Shown here one piece after another: positions 57,487 through 64,000 of a stretch of 64,000 bases of DNA (the first letter of the stretch is position 1; every line of letters begins with the position of its first letter). Where the stretch lies: the NCBI RefSeq assembly GCF_014844135.1, contig NZ_CP041403.1, forward strand, positions 930,001 through 994,000, in the 5' to 3' direction. The DNA is from Arcobacter sp. FWKO B (GTDB lineage: Bacteria > Campylobacterota > Campylobacteria > Campylobacterales > Arcobacteraceae). A program made the position numbers and the translations under genes. Under the pieces are notes generated by a model. That model had not been told where the DNA came from. It was given only the letters and a program-made list of their open reading frames with translations, and made no database searches.

Positions 57487-59064
57487 TTACAATATCTCTT
57501 TGATATGTAAATTCAAGGAGATATTTCCCCTAAATTCATTTAGTCCTAGTGTTGCTATAAAACTACAGTAATCCATCTCACAATAATTTGTCGCATTTTC
57601 ACCAAATAACAAAGCCTCAAAGGTATCACTTTTTGTAGAATTTAATAAAAACTTTGTATGCTCTTTATTTTTACCTATACTTTGTACTTTTTGAATTTTT
57701 ACATCTTTAAATAAAAAATGTGGTTTTTCATTTTCTAGACCATATGGCTCAAATTGTTCTATTATCTCAAATAGTTCAAAATCTACTTCATCAAGTAGTA
57801 ATTCTCCAAGATAATCACTTTTTATATCTGTATCAGGTACTAGGTTTGAGATATTTTGATTTAATGCTTGTTTAAATTTTCCAAGATTCTCTACTTTTAG
57901 GCTAACTCCAGCAGCACTTTTATGCCCACCAAAACCTTCTAATGTATCTGAACTTAATCTCAACAACTCATATAAGTCAATCATACCACTACTTCTAGCA
58001 CTCCCTTTTATAGTATCTTCTTTTTTTGTAAGAACAAATGATGGTTTCTTAAATTTATCACATAATTTTGATGCAACTATACCTAAAATCCCTTCATTCC
58101 AAAGTGGATGATATACTACAATAACATCATCCTTGATATCTACAAGATCAAGTGCTTCTTGATAAATTTGAAGTTGTAACTCTTTTCTTTGATTGTTTAG
58201 ATCTATTAGTTTATATAAATTTTGGTTTGCTTCAAATCTATTTTTGCTAAGTAAAAAATCTAGTGACAATTTTGGATCATCCAATCTTCCTGCACTATTT
58301 AGCAAAGGTGCTAGTAAAAACCCTATATCTTCACCATTTATTTTTGTTTTATTACACATAGATACAAACTCTTGTAATGCAACTCTTTTTGATCTTGCAA
58401 TATATTCAAGCCCTTTTTTTGTCATAGCAAAATTAAGTCCACGCATAGGCATAATATCTGCAATAATAGCAATAGATAAAATATCAAGAAAATCAGCCAT
58501 ATTTATCTCTACGCCGAGTTCTGATTTGAGTGCAGCACAAAAATACCAAGCTACTTGAGCTCCACAAATATGCTGGTATGGAAATGTACACTCATCTTGT
58601 TTTGGGTTTATTATTGCATATGCAACTGGAAGTATTTGAGGTGGGGTATGATGGTCTGTAATTATTAAATCAATTCCACGATTTTTACATATTCTAGCAG
58701 CTTCAATTGCACTTATTCCATTGTCTACAGTAATAACAACTTTTGTATCACTATCTAACTGATCAATAATTTTGGCACTCAAACCATAACCATGAACAAA
58801 ACGATTTGGAATAATATATGATATTGGATATTGTAAGATATCAAAAAACTCTACCATAATAGCAGTAGAAACTATACCATCCACATCATAATCACCTACA
58901 ACAGCAATCTTTTCACCTTTTGTTATAGCTTCTACTACCCTCTTTGCACCTTTTTGAATATCTTTAAAAAGTGCTGGTGAAGGGAGTGTTTTAAGTGAAT
59001 TATATGAGTCAGTCAAAACTCTGCTAGAAAGTATCTGGTATAGTTTATCTTTACTTAATACCAT
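57487..59064 (-). CDS. recJ: Single-strand DNA exonuclease RecJ
   Basis: A 525-residue DHH-family 5'-3' exonuclease. Metal-binding motifs are VVGDYDVDGIVSTA, DNGISA, ITDHHTPP and INPKQ; the DHHA1 domain shows GFGGHKSAAGVSLK. It is slightly shorter than enteric RecJ (577). It starts where pyrG ends. It serves in recombination and mismatch repair. Confidence 0.95.
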   Translation of the reverse strand: MVLSKDKLYQILSSRVLTDSYNSLKTLPSPALFKDIQKGAKRVVEAITKGEKIAVVGDYDVDGIVSTAIMVEFFDILQYPISYIIPNRFVHGYGLSAKIIDQLDSDTKVVITVDNGISAIEAARICKNRGIDLIITDHHTPPQILPVAYAIINPKQDECTFPYQHICGAQVAWYFCAALKSELGVEINMADFLDILSIAIIADIMPMRGLNFAMTKKGLEYIARSKRVALQEFVSMCNKTKINGEDIGFLLAPLLNSAGRLDDPKLSLDFLLSKNRFEANQNLYKLIDLNNQRKELQLQIYQEALDLVDIKDDVIVVYHPLWNEGILGIVASKLCDKFKKPSFVLTKKEDTIKGSARSSGMIDLYELLRLSSDTLEGFGGHKSAAGVSLKVENLGKFKQALNQNISNLVPDTDIKSDYLGELLLDEVDFELFEIIEQFEPYGLENEKPHFLFKDVKIQKVQSIGKNKEHTKFLLNSTKSDTFEALLFGENATNYCEMDYCSFIATLGLNEFRGNISLNLHIKEIL

Positions 59065-60693
59065 CTACTTTTTACTTTGTTTTATAAACTCTAAAATAAT
59101 TGGATTTGGCGTTTGCAAATGTGAAGTAAATTCTGGATGAAACTGAACAGCAACAAACCAAGGATGTTCAGCAATTTCAACTGCTTCTATTAGTCCATTT
59201 GATTGTCCACTTATTACCATACCTGCTTTTTCTAAAGCCTCTTTGTACTTTGGATTTGCTTCATATCTATGTCTATGTCTTTCATAGTAAATCTTCTCAT
59301 TACCATAAGCAGCTTGGAGTTTTGTCCCTTTTTTTGGCTCAAATGGATACTCACCAAGTCTCATAGTTCCACCCATTGGAGATGTAGAAGTACGAACTTG
59401 TTTATTTCCGCTTTGATCTAAAAACTCATCTATTAGGTATATCATTGGCTCTTTTGGTTCTTTTTCAAACTCTACTGAGTTTGCACCCTCAAGTCCTAAA
59501 ACATTTCTACCATACTCTATAATAGAAAGTTGCATCCCTAAACATATACCTAAAAATGGGATTTTATTTTCTCTAGCATATTTAATAGCTGCTATTTTAC
59601 CTTCAACACCTCTGCTTCCAAAACCACCAGCAACCAAAATACAATCACTATTTTTTACGATCTCTTCAGCACCTCTTTCTTCTATGTCTTCAGAATCACA
59701 CCAGTTGATGTTGATCTTAGTATCAAGATGTGCACCTGCGTGTAAAAGTGCTTCAATAAGTGATTTGTAAGATTCTTTAAGATCAAGATATTTACCAACA
59801 AATGCTACACTTATCTCATGTTTTGGTGCAATGATTTGTTTTACAAGATTATCCCACTCATCCATATTTGGAACTATTTTATCCATACCAAAGTGTCTTG
59901 CTATAGGAGTTAGGATATCTTCTTTCATAAAATTAATAGGAACTTGATAAATGCTTTGAGCATCACCTGCTTCTATAACAGAATCTTCAGGTACATCACA
60001 GCTCATAGCTAACTTTTTCTTCAAATCTTTTGGTAATTTTTTCTCAGTTCTACACACAAGCATATGTGGTGTAACACCAATTCTTCTTAGCTCTTGCACA
60101 GAGTGTTGTGTTGGCTTTGTTTTAAGCTCACCAGCAGCTGCGATATAAGGGATGAGTGTAACATGAATTGACATTACTTGATTTTGACCAAACTCATGTC
60201 TTATCTCTCTAATAGCTTCCATAAAAGGTAACCCTTCTATATCCCCAATAGTTCCACCAAGTTCTACTATCAAGAAATCATGCCCTTGTCCAGCAAGAAA
60301 AATTCTATCTTTTATCTCATCTACAACATGTGGGATTACTTGTATTGTTTTACCAAGATATCCACCTTCTCTTTCTCTTTTTAAAACAGACTGATAAACT
60401 TGACCTGTTGTGAAGTTGTTCATCTTCGATAGGGTAGCATCGATAAATCTCTCATAGTGCCCTATATCAAGATCTGTCTCAGCACCATCAGCTGTAACAA
60501 AAACCTCACCGTGCTCTAAAGGACTCATTGTACCTGGGTCTACATTTAGGTATGGGTCAATTTTTAGCATACTTACATCAAATCCTGACTGCTTAAGAAG
60601 TGCAGCTATAGAAGCTGAAGTAATACCTTTACCAAGTGAGCTTAAAACTCCACCAGTTACGAATATATATTTCACGGGAAACTGTGTCATCAT
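59065..60693 (-). CDS. pyrG: CTP synthase
   Basis: Makes CTP from UTP and glutamine. The 542-residue protein has the synthetase domain start [18 protein letters not shown], the [16 protein letters not shown] and [23 protein letters not shown] blocks, and a C-terminal glutaminase domain with nucleophile Cys in [11 protein letters not shown] and the His-Glu pair in VQFHPEFTS. Length is typical. Confidence 0.97.
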   Translation of the reverse strand: MMTQFPVKYIFVTGGVLSSLGKGITSASIAALLKQSGFDVSMLKIDPYLNVDPGTMSPLEHGEVFVTADGAETDLDIGHYERFIDATLSKMNNFTTGQVYQSVLKREREGGYLGKTIQVIPHVVDEIKDRIFLAGQGHDFLIVELGGTIGDIEGLPFMEAIREIRHEFGQNQVMSIHVTLIPYIAAAGELKTKPTQHSVQELRRIGVTPHMLVCRTEKKLPKDLKKKLAMSCDVPEDSVIEAGDAQSIYQVPINFMKEDILTPIARHFGMDKIVPNMDEWDNLVKQIIAPKHEISVAFVGKYLDLKESYKSLIEALLHAGAHLDTKININWCDSEDIEERGAEEIVKNSDCILVAGGFGSRGVEGKIAAIKYARENKIPFLGICLGMQLSIIEYGRNVLGLEGANSVEFEKEPKEPMIYLIDEFLDQSGNKQVRTSTSPMGGTMRLGEYPFEPKKGTKLQAAYGNEKIYYERHRHRYEANPKYKEALEKAGMVISGQSNGLIEAVEIAEHPWFVAVQFHPEFTSHLQTPNPIILEFIKQSKK

Positions 60694-60781
60694 TTATCTT
60701 GCCTTGCGTTTATTGTCTTTATGATATGTTTTATTTTTCGGATTGTATCATAATATTGTTGAGAGTTTGATTTAGTAGAGT

Positions 60782-62518
60782 TTAGTTTATGTTATGACTA
60801 AACTCTGGCACTATTTCTTTTAGTTTTGTAAGTTTATCTTCACAGTTGATAAGCTCAAATATATCATGATTTAGCTTGCCGATATCATAATGTGTAGTTC
60901 CTGCAACAGTGATAGATTCATATTGTGTTTTTGTATCTGTATCACTAATCAAAAGTTCTTCATAGAGTTTTTCACCAGCTCTAAGTCCACTAAATTCTAT
61001 CTTGATATCATCTCTTCCACTAAGCTCACACATCTTCTTAGCTAAATCAACTATTTTTATAGGTTCTCCCATATCAAGTATAAATATCTCCCCACCTTTT
61101 CCTATACTTGCAGCTTGAAGTACAAGCTCACATGCTTCTGGAATAAGCATAAAATATCTTGTGATATCAGGGTGTGTTACAGTAATCGGTCCACCTGATG
61201 CTATTTGAGATTTGAATTTTGGTATTACACTTCCACTGCTTCCAAGAACATTTCCAAATCTTACTGCTACTATTTCCGTATTTTCAGGGGTATTGATATT
61301 CTGTGCGTATAACTCACAAATTCTTTTTGTTGTACCCATTACATTTGTAGGTCTAACTGCCTTATCAGTAGAAATAAGGACAAATTTTTTGACATCATGT
61401 TTGATGGCACAATCTATAGCATTTTTTGTACCTATTATATTGTTGATAATTGCTTCAGTAATATTTTCTTCTACAAGTGGCACATGTTTATATGCTGCTG
61501 CGTGTATTACAATATCTGGCTTATATTTGTCAAATGTACGATCTAACATATCCTTATTCACCACTGATTGCATAATATGTACTGGATTGTAACTACTTAA
61601 TTCTTCACTAATTGCATATAAATTATACTCACTATGATCAAGTAAAATAAGCTGTTTTGCCCCAAATCTTGCACACTGTCTTGATATCTCACTACCTATG
61701 CTTCCACCAGCTCCTGTAATAAGTACTATTTTGTTTTTTATAAAGTTTTCTATCAAAGTTTTATCCAAATCTTTTGGATGCCTTGCAAGAAGATCTTCAA
61801 CTGATATATCTTTTAGCTGATTTGAAAAGTTTTTATCCCTAAGTATTTCATCAAGAGATGGGAGAATCTTGATAGATTTGAAGTATGGATTAAGTCTTTC
61901 GTAAATCTCTTTGATTCTAGCTTGTGGAGCAGATGGGATAGCAATCACTAGTAAATCAAGCTTACCATTTTTTGAGATACTATCCTTTAGAGCCTGTTTT
62001 GAAAGTATTTTTACACCATCTATTGATCTTTTTTGCAAAATCTTATCATCATCTACAAAATATTTTACTTTGTACTCAGTACTTCTAAACTCTTCTTCAA
62101 GCTTTATTCCAGCTTTTCCTGCACCATAGATCACGACAGACTTTGTTTTTTGGATATTGTTTTTGTTTATTAGATAATGATATGAATACATCAAGAAATT
62201 GATACTAAAAAGGTATAAAAACAACTCACTAGCAAGCAATGCAAATCTAACTTCACCATAAAAAACAGGAAGATATACCAAAAATGCAACTATATAAACT
62301 ATACTTTTAAGTAAAAAACTTCTTTGTGTTGCCTTACTCCAACTAAGTGAATAATCTTTTAGTATCAAAAATGAAGCAACAATACGAACTGCAATAACAC
62401 CCAAAACAACACCAAGACAGAATGGCTCTTTAAAAATAAAAAATGTCCAAGCAAATGTAATAAATGTTAAAACTATTATTACAAGAAAATTAAGTATCCG
62501 TTTGTCTATAAAAAACAC
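60782..62518 (-). CDS. UDP-N-acetylglucosamine 4,6-dehydratase, PglF/WbpM type
   Basis: A 578-residue membrane protein with four N-terminal helices (about 8-120), a nucleotide-binding linker domain (SVVIYGAGKAGIKL) and a C-terminal extended SDR domain with GAGGSIGSEISRQ and ISTDKAVRPTNVMGTTKR. In PglF the 4,6-dehydration starts synthesis of diacetamido-bacillosamine for protein glycosylation; related enzymes serve O-antigen or flagellin sugars. Other pathway genes would be expected outside the window. Confidence 0.88.
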   Translation of the reverse strand: MFFIDKRILNFLVIIVLTFITFAWTFFIFKEPFCLGVVLGVIAVRIVASFLILKDYSLSWSKATQRSFLLKSIVYIVAFLVYLPVFYGEVRFALLASELFLYLFSINFLMYSYHYLINKNNIQKTKSVVIYGAGKAGIKLEEEFRSTEYKVKYFVDDDKILQKRSIDGVKILSKQALKDSISKNGKLDLLVIAIPSAPQARIKEIYERLNPYFKSIKILPSLDEILRDKNFSNQLKDISVEDLLARHPKDLDKTLIENFIKNKIVLITGAGGSIGSEISRQCARFGAKQLILLDHSEYNLYAISEELSSYNPVHIMQSVVNKDMLDRTFDKYKPDIVIHAAAYKHVPLVEENITEAIINNIIGTKNAIDCAIKHDVKKFVLISTDKAVRPTNVMGTTKRICELYAQNINTPENTEIVAVRFGNVLGSSGSVIPKFKSQIASGGPITVTHPDITRYFMLIPEACELVLQAASIGKGGEIFILDMGEPIKIVDLAKKMCELSGRDDIKIEFSGLRAGEKLYEELLISDTDTKTQYESITVAGTTHYDIGKLNHDIFELINCEDKLTKLKEIVPEFSHNIN

Positions 62519-62628
62519 TATTCAAACCTTTTTTTATTATCTACATATTTTATACTGAGTGATAATACCATAATAGCTATAAAAAAAGCCAAAAATATAA
62601 ACCTAAAGCAACATGAATAAAGTTAATT

Positions 62629-63618
62629 TTATATATGTAATAAATTATGATAAGCGACAATATCATCAATTTTTATAGAAAGTTCAAACTGTCTGCTATT
62701 AAAATCCATAGGTAAATTTATTTTTAGTGTAGAATTTGTAGGATACCAATTGGATTGTGTAAACTTTCTTATAGTTCCTGTGTGTATATTTTTAGCTTCT
62801 ATCAACAAATAATATTTACTTTCACAATGTAAACTATTTGAACATTTATGCCAATCTATATGTATTTGATTTTCTACTATTGAGACTTTGTTTATATACA
62901 ACCAATCATTAATAAAAATTCCCGTTTGAGGTTGTACATAAATTTTATTTTGATACTTTATTTTCAATTCATCAGGCAACTGATAAATAAGTGTTTCTTT
63001 TTCTGCTTCAGAGCGTGTAGCTATTAATCTTAAATTATTATCAAGACTCAAATCATCTTTAATCAAAACTTCAGAATGTCTTGCATTAATTATAGCATCC
63101 CTATCTTCAGGATAAAACCACGAACGATGATATATAAGATTAAAATTTAACCTATTTAAATCAAATATATTGTTATAGATATTAGGATTTTTTGATAAAT
63201 TTCCATCAGTAAATTTTATATCATCCAACATAAATATTTTTTTAAAATCAAATACAAACATTATAGGGATAGGACAATGAGCATTATTAAAAATTTGTTC
63301 TTTAGGTTTTATTCCCTCATTGTTTTTTTGAGTAGGTGTAGATGGACCAAAATATAATCTTACATACTGTTTATATTCATCGCATGTACGAGAAATAACA
63401 TCGTCATTTGCATTATCATTTTTCATTAAACCAAATTCTATAGTTTTTGCTCTACTAAATATGTGTTTATTGTTTATAATTGATACTGCATTTAAAATAT
63501 CAGTAAAATGAAATAATGATTTGGTCCACCAGTTTTGTGTACCTTTAAATTTACAACTAAGCTCGCTTTGAAATGTTTCTATGAATTCCAACTTATTCAA
63601 AGTCAAAAACCTCTGCAT
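62629..63618 (-). CDS. DarT-like (DUF4433) ADP-ribosyltransferase with C-terminal extension
   Basis: A 329-residue protein whose first 200 residues fit the DarT family, toxins that ADP-ribosylate thymidine in single-stranded DNA. Seen are SLFHFTD (34-40), YVRLYFGPSTP (85-95), CPIPIMFVFD (115-124), KFTDGNLS (135-142) and the catalytic-type Glu E183 in ARHSEVLI. Residues 225-329 form an added beta-rich, perhaps immunoglobulin-like, domain. Its ATG lies inside the end of the upstream gene (26-base overlap). No macrodomain antitoxin (DarG) is visible in the window. The start is uncertain because no ribosome binding site is seen. Confidence 0.8.
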   Translation of the reverse strand: MQRFLTLNKLEFIETFQSELSCKFKGTQNWWTKSLFHFTDILNAVSIINNKHIFSRAKTIEFGLMKNDNANDDVISRTCDEYKQYVRLYFGPSTPTQKNNEGIKPKEQIFNNAHCPIPIMFVFDFKKIFMLDDIKFTDGNLSKNPNIYNNIFDLNRLNFNLIYHRSWFYPEDRDAIINARHSEVLIKDDLSLDNNLRLIATRSEAEKETLIYQLPDELKIKYQNKIYVQPQTGIFINDWLYINKVSIVENQIHIDWHKCSNSLHCESKYYLLIEAKNIHTGTIRKFTQSNWYPTNSTLKINLPMDFNSRQFELSIKIDDIVAYHNLLHI

Positions 63619-64000
63619 TTATAAGTTGTTTTGTATAATTAAGAACTATTTTATTATCATTTTTTACTATATAAGAAAGATGAGAAATAAAATCCAATAT
63701 CTCGTTACTATATTCTTGTGATTCACTATATAAATTCTCTTTACAAAGCTTACCTGTTGTTTTTAACACATAGAATAAAGTTTTAAGATCTTCTTTTGAA
63801 ATAACTCTTTTAATGCTTTTGTTATACATATAGAAAGCTTCATTTTCTATATCATATACAACTTCATAATTAATTCCGTTCAATAATACCGATTTAGGTA
63901 ACAATGAACCAGCATAAAACTCTTTTAAGTCTTCAAAAAATATTGAAAAAGTCAAATTATCAGCATCTGATTTTAACCACTCTTCTATATCCTTTTGCTT
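63593..64000 (-). CDS. C-terminal part of an unrecognised gene running off the right edge
   Basis: An open frame enters from the right edge without a stop and ends at 63593; 135 codons are visible. It has no ATG near the edge (the codon at 63955 is TTG), so the gene very probably begins outside the window. The visible part is helical and charged, with DIEEWLKSDAD near the edge and an EILDFISHLSYIVKND segment. It overlaps the DarT-like gene by 26 bases, which suggests a coupled partner. It does not look like a DarG macrodomain in the part seen. Confidence 0.7.
   Translation of the reverse strand, partial: KQKDIEEWLKSDADNLTFSIFFEDLKEFYAGSLLPKSVLLNGINYEVVYDIENEAFYMYNKSIKRVISKEDLKTLFYVLKTTGKLCKENLYSESQEYSNEILDFISHLSYIVKNDNKIVLNYTKQLINAEVFDFE

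Overview
The window looks like a chromosomal segment of a low-GC Campylobacterota (Epsilonproteobacteria), most probably an Arcobacter-like bacterium. The evidence is the 16S rRNA sequence, AT-rich codon use, the flagellar gene set (FliY plus FliN, FlhF/FlhG, two FlgE-type proteins, a PflA-like TPR protein, a distant CheZ), and ATP-citrate lyase, which marks a reverse TCA cycle in many deep-branching members of this phylum. I cannot name the species.

Region 1 (1-18678, all minus strand) is an almost unbroken motility locus. In transcription order: cheY, a CheZ-like phosphatase, flgF, flgB, fliF, fliG, fliH, fliN, flgD, a short flgE, a long flgE, a membrane coiled-coil protein, a PflA-like TPR protein, a FlaG-like protein, fliY, motA, motB, flgJ, an FlgN-like chaperone, an FlgA-like protein, flhF and the start of flhG (cut by the left edge). 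Region 2 (18855-21175, plus) starts from a divergent promoter and carries flgG, a very basic Lys/Glu-rich protein and a membrane-anchored SPOR-type protein.

Region 3 (21172-43-44 kb) is mostly housekeeping: gmk, a pseudo-receiver protein, a LolD-type ATPase, tsf-rpsB, an RluA-family pseudouridine synthase, recN, a CBS protein, nadK, a ComM-type ATPase, def-clpP-tig, citrate synthase, a reduced MoxR/DUF58/Bat-like cluster, a UvrD-type helicase, a ZnuBC-type metal transporter, and an AmmeMemoRadiSam protein B / radical SAM pair. Region 4 (44191-49727, minus) is a complete rRNA operon 16S-tRNA-Ile-tRNA-Ala-23S-5S, with a near-consensus promoter and recognisable processing stems around 16S and 23S.

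Region 5 (49.8-64 kb) holds a pseudopilin-like gene, aclB-aclA, trpG with an overlapping membrane glycosyltransferase-like gene, a Fic protein, a small protein of unknown function, recJ, pyrG and a PglF-type dehydratase. At the right edge is a DarT-like (DUF4433) ADP-ribosyltransferase that overlaps an unrecognised gene running off the window. This edge locus is the best candidate for an unusual system. Other points of interest are the CheZ-like protein with three FliM-N-like motifs, the Bat-like cluster lacking von Willebrand domains, and families of short-word repeats and hairpins in the intergenic spaces.
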